From: Ficedula albicollis
Lineage: Eukaryota > Chordata > Aves > Passeriformes > Muscicapidae
Reading direction: 5' to 3'
Assembly (NCBI RefSeq): GCF_000247815.1
Contig: NC_021674.1
Span: forward strand, 25,298,331 to 25,362,330
DNA: 64,000 nt
How positions within the stretch are numbered: the stretch's first letter is position 1; each line of letters starts with the position of its first letter. This document shows, piece by piece, positions 11,728 to 26,233 of the stretch. The notes beneath the pieces were generated by a model. The model was given only the letters and a program-made list of their open reading frames with translations. It was not told the DNA's origin and made no database searches. The position numbers and the translations under genes were made by a program.

Positions 11728-14700
11728 GATTTTCCCATGTGAGCCATGCTCCTGTACACGAAGTGTTTTATTACAAAACAACCACAGCTCACAGATCTGT
11801 CAGAGGAAATGAGCATTTGGACTTTACCTCTTACACTACCACTTCTGCAGAGCCTCCCCCCTCCAAGCCGTGTTCTAATTTAAACGGCAAAAAGACAGTA
11901 TCCTCTGCCTAAACCCACAGAACCCACGATTTTCCTTTTTATTAGGCAAAAATATTCTTCAGCTAAATTTTAAAACACTGCCAATGAGAACATACGGGGT
12001 TTTTAAACTCAAATTATGTATTTATTGGGAAAAAAAAATGAAGGTAAATACTGTTTCAAAACTAGTATCAATGACTAGATTTAAATGTATAACTGAAGAC
12101 TTGTTACTGGCGTGTACCAACTATACCGAAGTTTTTGCTTAGCGCTGATGAAGGTTACTGAATGTGAATGAGCTGTGCGTTACAGCTCTGATGTAGGAAC
12201 ACAGGAGACACATTTACTTCTGTATCATAGATGGAATTTTAGAGTGACATCTGGGGAATAATGGTAAGAGGCTTATTATTTAAAGGATAAAGGAATAAGG
12301 AAAGAATGGGTAATGAGTACAAAAAACTACAAAGAAATTCTTTTCCCTGGAATACCTGTAAACCCATATAATTCGGGCAGAATGATAGAAAGAAAAAAAC
12401 AACAAACAAACGAACAAGCAAACAGAAAAAGCTATTTTAAAAGCAGTAATAGAAAGGCAAACTTTCCTTTATTGCTATGGAGCCACAGCCATGACCATCA
12501 CAGCCTGCATGAGGAGCCTATCAAGATCTGTAAGCTGCTGTCCTGTTTACTCACAATTAAAACGCTGATAAGAAAAAACACATTTAATAGATTTTTCACA
12601 TGAACACTCTGTTTAACATTTACCAATTCCAGACTCCAGCACTGAGTGCATAAAATAATTTTTCATGTATTCTTTCTTAATTTTTCAAGCATGACCTTTA
12701 CATAACAGTGCCACTGAGTAATTAATAGAGCTAAATGAAGCACTGTCAGTAAATAATCAGTAGCCAGTCTTTGATGGATGAGCTGATTCTAATTCAGTCC
12801 ATTCACTTTCAACTTTAATTAGTGGCATTGTATTCTAGAAAGCAAACAGTTCCTTCATCCATGTGATGATCTAATGATGTATAAGTGGGCTGGCAACAAC
12901 TTGTAAGGTGTTGACATAAATTTAGGAATACAAAGTAAACAATCACAGTGCTTGCAAATTTTCTATATAGTACAATTCTTCAAAAAGAAGTAATATAAAG
13001 TTCCCCCTGCAAAAGCCTCTGATTTTAACGAGTTCCAGACACACCAGTAAATCTTGCTAAGACAATTACAAGTTTCAATGCAAAAGTTCTTTCTCCTTCT
13101 TCTTTAATTGAGCCAATTCATGTGAATTATTAAGTGTATCTTGGTGAATTTTTTGCAAGACACCAAAACAAGCATAAAAATGCTAATTATTTATATATGA
13201 GTACTGATACAACATTAAACTTTTTGGTGCTATAACCATCATTCTAGATGCTAGCTTGACTCAGCTGATGATAACTTTTAAGGAAACTGCACTTTTTAAT
13301 TACTGGAATTTAGAGCAATTTTAGATCGTTGAAAAATGTTCTGATTTTCAAGGCCTCTTAAGTTACAACATGTTTTTATCTTGTTCTACACTTTCTCCTA
13401 GATGTTAGTTTACATTGGTATTTCTCATCCTTCTTCCAGCAGCTCTCTCTAAAGAGTGGAACAAGGCAGGTTCCTCAAACCGTGGCTCTGAGAGAGAAGA
13501 CACTTGCTGACTTACTACATACAACACATCTGATTGAAGTGTATGTGTGACTTACTGAAGAAAGGTATTTTTGGGCAGAATAGCAAATAAAAAAACTTGG
13601 AAACCTCCGTAACTCAGTCTTTGCATCACTTCTGATACCTTTTATAACATGCTGTGGGGGGACATTGTTTTTTGGATGGTTTATATTTAATTTTTATCTT
13701 TGTTTCATATTACTTGTTACTAGAGGGTGACATTCAAAAAGAAGTGGCCATAAAATTGCTCTTACAGAAAGTGCCATAAATCTTTTGTATAATAATTTAT
13801 GTAAAATATGTTCATAATACAGTCTCAGCTTCTTTACTGGCCAATTTTCTAAACCCATTTCCTCACCATGTAAGAGAATACACTCAAAGGGCAAAACCCC
13901 ATTCACTATATGAATGCCTGATGAAAAAAAGCCCAGCCACCCTTACATGAAAAACTTCCAATACAGTCCAGATTGTTTGTTCTTATTCAGATGTCATCTA
14001 AGGGATGAAATGTGTGTTAAGAACAGCTCGAATTATTTTTATCTTTTTCCTGATATATGGACACAGATATACAATGCTATGAAAATACAACTAAATTTGC
14101 AAACAGTCTGTCATGTGAGAAGCTACCAGGACCACAAAACATTCACACTGCAGGTGCTAAGTACAAACAACCAAGAGAATTTTCTTGCTTTTTTCTGTCA
14201 AGATCAAAACATCTTCCAAAGCCTACTTGCAAAATGCTTTCAATGCAGTATAGTGGGATCCGTTGTAACCTTTCTGACATTCCAACAAAAAAAGTCAGCC
14301 AGACTATTGAGCTGCAGTCATACAGACAGACAGGTGCTGTTTATCCTATTCAACAACTCGCTGATTACAGGTCACTTAGGGGCAGTGATCTAAGGAGAAC
14401 TTAGGGGCAGTTCCCCTGCAGGTGTGTAACAGGTAAACAGCCCCGAGTCTCAATCCTGAGTGGAAAATATCTGTCTCCAAAGATTTTTTCAAGAGCATTT
14501 TCACTCCAAGAGAGAACCACCAGCTCTTTTCAATGGGAAGATGATGTAGCAGTGATTTCACTATTGTGATTGAGGCACTTCTAGAATTGGGACTTTGTTT
14601 CTTCCCAACAAGATGTTCACATTGAAGAAATCCTAAGGAGTGTTTCACACCCTTTTTCCTTCACACAGTTCTTGCCACCTAGGTGACTTCTAGATTTTGC

Positions 14701-17700
14701 ACTTTCAGTGACCCAGGACACTTCTATTTACATGGGCAGGTCTACACCTCTCTGGAAGTCGCATGACTTACTTGTATCTCTCTGACTGAAATACCTCAGG
14801 CTCTGGCATTTCCATACAGCTGTACTGTAAATGTGTTAACAGTTGGCTCAAGATTTGCTAGGAAACTTCTAGCTGTCATCAGGGCATCCTCTAGCAGGCT
14901 CCAAGGGATTTGGATAGTACATCTCCATCTCAGATACCAGTGGGGTGGCTCCCTGCAACTTCATCTGCATCTTCAGCAGACGTGGCATTCCAGGAGCCTT
15001 GGCATGCTCAGGTGGATCAGGAAATTGTAACATGGTTTCTATGAATTTCTTCAAGGACTTCGTCAAAGTAAATTTACGTAAGGAGCGGGAGTGCTTGGTT
15101 TTGCATAAAGTGTAAATATATACACAAACCCTGACTGATAAATAGTATTCAGTCAGTAACCAGAGTTCTTCAATAGAAAATCCAACATAGATATCAATAC
15201 ATTTGTCTAATACAGATTTTCAATTTGTCTTTTCCATTTCCTTCAAAGTTCTTTGAGGAATTGGTTTGTGCCTCTTCAACTGAGAGGGAACTAAGTGCTG
15301 AGTGCTCATCCCAGTGTGAATGGAAGTGCTCCCTGCACAAGACAAAAATTTAAAACATTTGTGTCTCACACAGTAATGCAGACATGAACTATGCAACACT
15401 AGGGACTTCCCCATCACAGGGAAGAAATCTCTCTTTCTATTCTCTACACATTTAGTACACGGCTTTGAACCTTTCTTATTCAAAATATTCTAAATAGGCA
15501 TGGAAGACAGAATGGCTAAGTAACCTGGGGCTCTCAGTCATTCATCGTGATATGGAGTGCTTCATAAATCACTTATGATGATGTGCACAGAAAGAAGGAA
15601 TGGCACTATCTATTCTGCAGGAAGAGCAGACAGTCATGAAGATTAAAAAATCTTAACTGGTTTTAGATGTCTGATGTGAGACATTATGACGTGTTTCACT
15701 GAGGAGCCAGCACCCCAATGCTTTAATATTCAAAATGCACTTTCCTCTGGTTTCAGCTGTGTGTACTCTGAACTCCTGCAAATCATGCCTGCAAGGTATC
15801 CAGCTAAGCATTCAGCATGGTGACCTCCTTTCTAAACTCTGCTTGGTATGACTTGCTTACCTGCACCAAACAGCTCTCTGGGAGAGGCAGGGACAGAATG
15901 CAAAATCACAAGGGCAAAACTAAATAGCTTTGGCATGTCCCTTCTTGTGATCCTGGTCTTACTCTCTATCACATTCAACTTGCAGCTAAAGCAGTAGTGC
16001 TGTTTGAGATGACAGTTTCCTACACCGTATGTTCCTGATTCACCACCAGAGCAAATCTGCACTGTCTACTGAACTATAAAAGAACTTCTATTACAAAACC
16101 CAGTCAGTGAAGTAATAGTGTAACTTATCCTTGCTTCTTCATACATGCAGCATTATAAGGTTGAATTAAAGTTGAATTTCCTAACGTTTGTATACTTGAC
16201 CTTGCAATCTTCCAAATACTCTTGGTATGGGGCAAGGCTAGAGGAGGAAGATGGCAACATATATGTATAATTTGCCAAGGTCCAAAAAAAAAAGAAATCT
16301 ATACTTTCATCATTTCAAGTACCTAAACACAGTCTGGACTGGAGCTACCTACAGCCATGGCTGAAGAATCCTGAGGCAGTGTTCCAGGCAACGAGCATCC
16401 TCAGTAGCCCTGCTAGGAATGCAGGTAAGCATTTCAGGAGCAGAGAAATTTAAGCTGCTTTGTGAACACAAAAATCTTCACAGGTTTTAGCTTTTAAGCT
16501 CTTTTCAATTTCTATTGAGAGTGTGTATATATATATGAAAAGTATAGCATTTTATATTTCTATTTCTTAGTCAAATTTGTACATATTTTACCATAAATAT
16601 TCTGCATATCCAAAGCATATGTGTGTAACAGCATTCAAAGAAAAGGCCTTCAATCTTTTTCACAGCCTGCATAAATATAATATTTCCTCCTAATTTCACA
16701 TGTAGAATCATGTCTACAGTAACAAAACCCAAATAATTAAAGTTTACAAAAAATACAGTATAGAAAAATCTCAGTACCAACTAGTAAAGATTAATATGAG
16801 TAGTTGAAAACTAGGATTTTATAATGAGGAGTGTTAGGCAACCCTCAACCCATCAACCCTCCTTATAAAAATATTCAGTTCATGCAATTAAATTTAAAAA
16901 GCAAATTACAAAGAGACAAATGAAACAGAAAAGCAGAAGGCTGTAAGTTTACACAGGTCAATTCAAGATCTGTTGAAAAGGTGAAAGAACCATGGAGAAT
17001 GAAATGTGAGGGCAGGTAGAGAGGAATGGAGCACTCAGTGCACAGGAAAGAATAACAGCTCTAGCATATTTTATTCAATCAGACTGGCAATTTGAAAGAA
17101 TAAACAACATCAAAGGGACTTCCCCCCTTTTTTAAAGAAAATAAGGATATCAGGAGGCATACTTCTGTTTATGTGTTTCCCGCCACAACTTGTGAGCCAG
17201 TTTCAATCCAGTTTGACAAAAAAAGGATATGGGAATCTGAAACTGAAATTAAGTCTTGTTCCTATGAAATAGCCAGCTGGGTAAAGAAAAGAGACCCTGC
17301 TGCTGTTATGCCTATTGAAAGGACGAAACTTGAGTCATCAGACATGAGAAAATCCACCTACCTGCAAAACAAATCCATGAACAAAACCACCAAACCTAAG
17401 CTTCCTTCACTCCACAGCTCAAGGACCTTTTTACCTTTTTTACTTAGTAATGCCATTTTAAGTTACAGTCCACACTGTAGCATGTCTTTAACATAAAGAC
17501 TCTTTCTGTCTTTAACATCTTATTTTTCCATATGTATATTTCAAATGAGTTTCCTTCAGGAAAGGCAAAATTCTACTTCACCTTGTCACGGATGGCACTA
17601 GGTGAGCCTTAATCACAAATTGTGAGAATTAAGTAAAAACCCTAATTTGGAGAATTTGCCTCTATCCTGTGACAGCCTTTCACAGTGGCACACAGATGAC

Positions 17701-17707
17701 CACATTA

Positions 17708-17777
17708 AAAAGAAACCAAACAAAACAAAAAACCCGAAAACAAACAAACAAACAAACAACAACAACAAAAAAAACCA
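17708..17777. repeat. CAAA/CAA simple repeat
   Basis: Imperfect repeats of CAAA are followed by CAA units and a short A run, all within the large THADA intron. Confidence 0.8.
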
Positions 17778-18141
17778 TTAAAAACTCATTACAAAAAAGA
17801 GGCAGCTAACAAGCAAAGGCTGCCTTGTATTGCCTCCACTCCTGTGAATTTGAAATGGAACCACTGTTGAGTTCTACAGACCAGCCTAGAAAATAATTCA
17901 ATTTGTGCATATGCAAGTACTACTTCACCTGGAGATAATTTTATCCCTAGGCTCTCCCTACACCCACTGTATTTGAACTCCAAGGTCTGTGCTGACCTTG
18001 CTTTAGGGGAGCATGAGGTCACTGACTCCAGAGTACCAAATAATCTGTATTTTGATAAATAGCCTTAAAGACAATTGCCCACCTGAGTAAGATCTTGCCT
18101 AATTATAAACTGATCTATCCAACACACATTGCTTTCACAGG

Positions 18142-18259
18142 GTCCTCATGGAAGGGACCTCTGGAGCTCATCTAGTTCAACCTCCATGGAGTTTGTTTTA
18201 GTCCTCATGGAAGGGACCTCTGGAGATCATCTAGTTCAACCTCCATGGAGTTTGTTTTA
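18142..18259 (-). repeat. CR1-like 3' fragment, tandemly duplicated (59-bp unit)
   Basis: Two nearly identical 59-bp copies (18142-18200 and 18201-18259) differ at one visible base (GGAGCTCATC versus GGAGATCATC). The core GGGACCTCTGGAGATCATCT followed by AGTTCAACCTCC resembles the antisense 3' end of avian CR1 elements, whose sense strand ends in a TTCCAACC-type motif. The repeat is clear; the CR1 assignment is moderately sure because the fragment is short. Confidence 0.7.
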
Positions 18260-19310
18260 GGGGATGGAAACTAGTATTGTGAATATCTTTTCTAAAAAGC
18301 CCTTTATGAACACAGTTTCTGTGATCCTATTGTTATTAAGCTTCAGAGAACATGGTACATGCCTTTTTTTCCTGATGTTTTTCAGAGGTGGTGGTGATGG
18401 AATATGGTATGTTAGTATTCTCTATTGCAAAATGGCAATTGACCAGAATATTTACATTTGGGGAATTTTAATTAAAGAAGAAAGATATTCTGGAAATTCA
18501 GTTTTTAGTTGTGCTACTTAATGCATGTACATAAGACAGCAAGCTTTCAGTTAAATATGAGAAAATACAAAAAATTTAAAAGATCTTTCTTCAGCTATTT
18601 ATAGTAAAGATAAGTTAAACAGAGCACCTAAGTATAACAATCTATAGTCTTGAAGGTCTACTATTACTATTATGGATTCTGGAATTAGGGAAGCCTAGTT
18701 TTGTTTGGGTAGGAACTTGTAAGTAAAGCAAGGAAAAGTCTAAAAGTGTAACTATAGTCTTCAACACAAACAAGAAATCAGCCTCTGTGTGTCTGCCCAT
18801 GAGGGAAAGTAAAGGGTAATTAACACAGAACATGAAAAAATGAATGGGTTTTATTAGTTCTGGTAACAAGATATTGTAAGTCTAAGCTTCACTGTGATCA
18901 AGCCAAGTGTATAAGTTAATCAAGACCTTCACTGAAGTATTTCTGTTAGCACTTTCATCTTACCAGTGGGAATTATTTATAAAACTGTTTTCCATTGGCA
19001 GCATGACAAGGTGATCATTAACACAGCACAGACCATGTGAAGGAACAAAATTAAAAACATGCGAAAGTGGCATTACACTGGTACTGTAAGCAGCTGCCAT
19101 AAATAATTCTACTTCTCAAGGTGATTTCAACAGTCTTGCTCTAAATCTAATAAATCAAAAGCCCTTTATAAAAAGTCTAGTTCTCAAAATTTAAATTTCT
19201 AGGCTTCCCAAGGATGCTTAACTTTACTTTCTCAAGCATGAGAAATCAATTTGTTCAACCAAGCCAGTTCCGAGTTGTCCCTGTAAGCACTCATTTGGAA
19301 CTGATTATAG

Positions 19311-20025
<715 letters not shown>

Positions 20026-23000
20026 GGACATTGAGTTTTACACATCTCAGGTTTTGAAGTAAGAGCCCATTGTGTCCCACAACTGCTTCCCCCACCTCCC
20101 CTCCACCAACACACCAGGAATTAAAGTAACCAAATCAGTGGGAAGGCTGTGGCACAGGAAATCAGTAATACAGTAAAACCAACTTTCATTCTAAGGTGCC
20201 ACTTTGATTCGGTCACAGGTAGGAATTATCTTGGTCATTAAAAATTTTGAGTGCTGACTTACGTGAAAACAAGGTGGTGGTTTAGGTTAGTTTGCAAAAG
20301 TTATTTATATCCTCTACCCCACTCCCACCAACACACAAATGAAATTCTGTGTGCAAAAATCTGCTTGCAGGAATAGATCATCTCCTCATTCTTGGTGAGA
20401 TACCTCTGGGATCTGACAGGCATTCCAGCTCAGCCTTTAGAAAGAACTCCACCTGTGTATGGGTGTGCTTGCCCAGGGCTCTCCCAAGTCCTTCCCTTCA
20501 GAACTTCCAACATGCAGTCCTCAACTGCACTGTGTGGGAAGTTAATATGTAGGATACAAAAAATATCAGAGATGCTGGTCCATATCCATTTGGACTCCTG
20601 CATCTTAAGCAATCTGAGGAGCAGTGGGACGGTCACAGCTATGGATAACCAAAGCATTTTTGTGCACAGTCCCAGTTAGAACAGAACCCTATTTATTCCA
20701 GCTTTTACTTGTGCCAGGTAACAAAGGATCAAAAAGCTACCATCAACTTCCATATCCCAATTTCTAACTATGTCTAACCCCTAGCTGGATGTTCTGAGAA
20801 AGTGTGCTCCATTTAAAATGGAATTATTTTCTTTTAATTTGCATGCAACTCCCCTTAATTCCTCCACTATTCTTCTTTCCCTTATTCTCTTTTCTCAGTT
20901 CCTAACCAATGAACAATTCTTCTTGAAGTAACAAGATTTCTTTTCTATTGTTGCTTGGCTACTTTTCAATATAATCTAGCTTTAAAAATTACTCCCCTAT
21001 ATCAATTTACTCAAATAACCATTGTTTTTACAAAAAGAAACTGCCTGGGACATCTTTACACTTTCATAGTACCAGTGAAACAGAAGAAGCAGTATTAATA
21101 CAAGAACTTCAGTAACTGGTGAGCAAAATAACACAATTTGTGCCCAGACTTCATTTTTACAAATAAAAGACAAGCTACAACCTTGTAAGTGCAAGTTTCA
21201 TTTCAGTATTTTTAACTAATAAAATTGGAATCAATTTATTCAAACAAAACATTTGAACCTTGGTGTAACAAGAGCTGAATACAGTAGCAAAATGCCATAG
21301 AGACTACAGGCCAGCTATTGCAAACTTCATGTATCACAGAACTACAACTACATCTCTAAATAAATCTGTTAAAATAATACTTCACTAGCCTAGATATGAT
21401 TTAAGAGCTTAACATTTTTCTTGATTATTAGCATGCCCACAATTAGCAATGTAGAATGCCAGCTACAAAAAGCAAACAAGAAACCAAAACAGCAAACTCC
21501 CACAACTCTTCCTGGCCCAGCTGTAAAAACTAGCCAATGTAGGGTGAATAGTACAATTTCTTCTCCCCTGGCTTTCCCTGACAGTCTGTCACGCTCTTGT
21601 GGAGCTGAGTACATTTGCTCCAAAGCACCGAGTCTTCTGCACTTCCAGCTTGTTTAGAGAAAGCACAAAATAGCTCTATTCAGAAGAATATGATCAGTCC
21701 TTCCGTTTTTGTTTACTTCTGCAAAGGCTGATTTCACACACTTTACTGGCCTAGTTTGCAAAATTACTTTTTCAATGAAGATAATTAAGACTGCTGCTTA
21801 CTTCTTCTATAATTAATCAGAGGTAAAAAGCAAAGCAATTTTTAAAAAACTGAAAATACCATAGATCTCTCTCAGGAAAAAAGTGAAATGTTTTCAAAGC
21901 AGAAGATGATCATTGACTATGTATTTTGCTTATATCAAAAGGGCACACACTTGTTAAGCTAGCAGGAACAACACATACACTTTTATCAGAAAACATGGCT
22001 TCATAAGCTTAGGAAGTTTCATAAAAACTGCAGGAGCATGTGTCTTCACTTTGGCTTCAAGTCAATGCTTCTTCATTACTATTTTGCTCACACACAAAGA
22101 CTCCTACGTTTAGGAGGTAAGCTGTGGGTAACAAACAGCTTTACTCTATACTGGCATCAGAAAGGGGAAAAAAAAAAAGCAGTCAGCAAATTCAGTGATG
22201 GGTCCCTGAGCACAAAAGTAATCACCAAGAATTTTCTCAACAAAAATATTTAAGCCGTTTTTTCAGCCAACTCTTCCTCTGTATCTAAGGAAAATAGTTA
22301 AACATTATTCAAGAGTCACCATTAAACAAGGAAACAATCTTACTACAAATGGACTTTTAAGACCTAATTGCTTTCCAATCAGATCTTCCAAAAGTTTTCA
22401 TAACAACAGGAGACATTTTAAGGATGCAAAAGTAGAATGTCACACCTAACTAAAAATACTATACTACACAGAAATACCATTACAAAGATACAAAACATAC
22501 GCATTAGCATAAAATATGCTGTAACCAGGCTACAGGTCCAATCTGCTCCTGAAACAGCCCTGAATTTATTCCAGCACAAAGACCAGATGAATTCGTTTAC
22601 ACTCCTAGACCTCAATTCTTTCATCCTTGCAACTGACCTGTAATTGTTACCTTCTTAGAATTACTACAGAAGATGTGAAAAACCCGAAATTACAGCTTCT
22701 AGCCACAGTAAGTATTTCATAATCTGTACCACGTGTCATTTTGCTCTTTGGAAGAAACTTTTTAAATGTGAGGTCATCATAGTCATTGGGTAGTCACCAA
22801 ATAGCATGGGTGTTTGACACTTACTTCATTTGCCAAGATTTAAATGGTCATCATTACATATTTGTCTCTCCACATAAATCCTTCTCCATGCAGGTGCATG
22901 AGAAGTATTGACCATTAAAAGCTTGGAAAGGATAAAATGATGCAGCCAGAGCCAGCATCCCTTAAGGAGAAGGGACAGCAATACTGAACCTGTTAAGGAG

Positions 23001-26000
23001 AGTTTTTCTGGTCTGAACCCTGTCTACTTATGATCCTACAGTTACAGACAGCTTAGGGGTGTCTACCAGTGATGTTCCCTTCCATGATTTACACTACTCT
23101 TCAGTAACGTGGTGCACTTCACCCTGCAGTGTTCTGGTCATTCCAGGCAGCACCCACTGCCTCCTTTGCCAGGGCCCACGTCAGAGCATTCCCAGAATAC
23201 ACACACAGCTGTGTGACCTTCCCCCTGTCCTCAACAGGCCTTATCTAATGGAACTTTGAGATGTCATCACCTTACAGTGTCTCAATACAAAGTCCTACGC
23301 CGTGCTTGGATAGAACACTGCAAACTGCTGCCACTGCTTTACACCTCTTCACTGAGGCCTCAAGATGTGTTGCTTGTAACAGGGTATCACCTAGATTCCA
23401 TACAGTCTTTTGAAAACAAACTTTAAATTGTAGAAAATAATTCTGCAACAGGAGCAGCTCTGTTTTGCTGGGATTTTTTTCTGTTTTGACTGTATTGCAT
23501 CTTTTTCATATTCTCTTCTGCCTGGATGAGCCTTGTCTATGTCTATTCTGCTTTCTACTGCTTAAAGGCCATTTGGATAAATGCCTCCCATTTAAATCCT
23601 AACATTCAGCTCAAAAGGCTCCTCTTTCTTAGCAGGCTTAGAAATTCTGTTTAGTGAGCTGCACGTCTAGTTACCAGAAAGCAGTTTTTAAGAATACACA
23701 CAAAGCAGAAGAAATCCTTGAGCTGATTCCAGAAAAAAATTTCATTAACCTTCTTTCCAATTGCCCCCAGTACAGGGAACATAAACATATTTTGGCTAAT
23801 ATGATTAGCAGTTTTCCATTAGTAACCCAGACAACGCTGTGAGAAGTTCTGGACTGTGCCCAAGCACCCGTGGCAAATCACAAGATCTGTCTGGGAAGTT
23901 TTTCTGACCAACAGATTCCAAAATTATAAGCAATTCTCAAGGCAGCTTGAAAATCATGAAAGGTAACAAGTGCATTTTCAATGGTCTTTCTACACCACTG
24001 TTTTTACCTACCCATGGCATTAGCAAGGCCATGAAATTCATCCATTTGAGGGAAGCTGTTAACTTTCCACACCATAGCAGCTGTATCACAGCAAGTCACG
24101 TGTCTAGAATGAAAGTGTTCAGCCTTCTGTGAGCAGCTGTAGCCACCCACCCACACTAGCAACCACTGGAAGAGCTCCAGGCAGCAGTGTCAGCAAGCTC
24201 TTGCTACAGCCAGGTTCTGACTTCGTGCTTTTTGTAACCCCTCCATCAAACCTCTAAACAGAGGAAAATCAAATGTCAGAATAGAGAAGAAAATGCACAA
24301 GTTTGACTTAAATCAAGCAAAGGAAATCTTATCACCTATGATCTTGCCAGTTAATGCATCCTTAAACCAGTTTGCATGCATGCAATTCCCTAGTTTATGT
24401 TTGGGCAATTACCACTTATTCCTCAAAGCCAGGCAGCTGCCAGAACTGGTTTTAAGAGCCACAACTAAAGGAGCTGTCTGGGGCCTCAGAGGCCCATTAG
24501 CCTAACCTGAACATCAGGGCAAGTCACCTAGTGCATGAGAGAAGTAGAACCCTACACACTTTGTAATCTTTGTCCAGGATCAGAGTAACCTGACATTTGT
24601 TTTATTCACCACAGTCCTCCCACTTGCCTCACTGGAAGGCTACTCCAGCAAGGAAGAAGAGCAAAAGGTGGTTAATCTATCCCCTGGTTTGGAAATAGGA
24701 TGAACACATCAATCACATGAAGAGGAGAGTTCTGAACAGTCTGCTGGCATCTCTTCTTTATATTTCGTTGAGAGTGACACAGCAACTTAAAACATGCATA
24801 TTGCACACAGCAGTGGGACACAGGTTCTAACCCCCAGTTATTTTCCCATCTCCAATCCCACAGAACTGACTTAGCACTTGGCAAGTAAAGTGGCCTGGGG
24901 AGAGCGGGGTTAACTTGACATGCTCATGAACTAAAGCTTTAAGAAATCTATTTAATGCATTTACCCAACTGAGGTAGAAACTGATAAACTGAGGAAGAAA
25001 AGCTCCTTTTGTTATGGACGAAGTTGGCACTTACTTTAATGAATAGTCTGAAAACAGTTTGAAATGCCAACAAGCAAATGAGGCAATGAATAAAGTAAAG
25101 CATCTTTTTTTACTGTTTCCCATGCAAAATGTGGGATGCTTTTATCCTGCAGCTAAACACCACCAATATCAATGGTATTTTTACCATTTAAACACTACCA
25201 AGGTCCATTTAGCATTTTAGGTTAGCCCAGCACTTACTCATACCTGTTTCACTAGCAACTGGAGTAGATGAAATCTGAGCTACTTGTCCTGAAATGCTTC
25301 ACGGACTAGTTGTAAAGGACATTTGGGGTACAAGTTTTGGGATCATGCCAGTCACCCATGATTTGCTGATATCACCTATGGTGTTGATGATGACTGCCAG
25401 ACCATTGTGCTGCATTAACATCACACAGACTGTGCTCTTATCTCTTACTCAAGTGATTTACTAGATCTTCTTAGGGCACGTATGTATGAAACCTTTTGCA
25501 CAGCTTTAGGTTCACCAAGGAAGATTCTTAGAAGACAGGAAAAAGAAACATAAATCTGAGCAGGATTTCTTCTCCCCTTGTTCCTTTCAAATGTTCATAT
25601 AGTGAGTCTGATTGTCCCTTAACTTCTTCTACCTCTGCTAAGGCTTATTTACACTGTCACTGTGCCAGGAAAAACCCCCACACATAAACCTTCTTCCATG
25701 CACAATCATGACAGCCACACCTACTCTAGATTCACAAAGAAGTTTGGTTTGAATTTGCCTTGACTTTTACACTAATGATGTGTGAAAAAGTAAATTGAGA
25801 TGCAAGCAACAAGCAGCTTTGCTCTTCTCCATGCCAAGATGACAGCATGGTTCACAGAGAAAGGTTCTACCCAGTCAGATGGTTAGGTCTAAAGTCTTTA
25901 TAAGTCTAGAAGAGAACTCAGAGACAATGAAAATGTTTTAGTGCATCAATCTAACTAAATTATATTTTTACTTCCTCCATCACCACCCCAAGCAGCACAT

Positions 26001-26100
26001 TTTAACATCTCCCTTTACACACATTTATACTCGCTGGCCAATAAACAAGATAAAAGTTGCTGAAATGCTCCTACATGCCTGAGACAGTAAGATAAACTTG

Positions 26101-26233
26101 AAATAGTGTGGGCCACTAAAACAGTCAACACTCAGCAGTGAAGACTTCCACAGGAGTCTTAACTCACAAATAGTGTGGGCCACTACAACAGTCAACACTC
26201 TGCAGTGAAGACTTCCACAGGAGTCTTAACTCA
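26101..26233. repeat. 67-bp tandem duplication
   Basis: Copies at 26101-26167 and 26168-26233 both begin AAATAGTGTGGGCCACTA and end GGAGTCTTAACTCA, with a couple of mismatches. Intronic, no coding content. Confidence 0.92.
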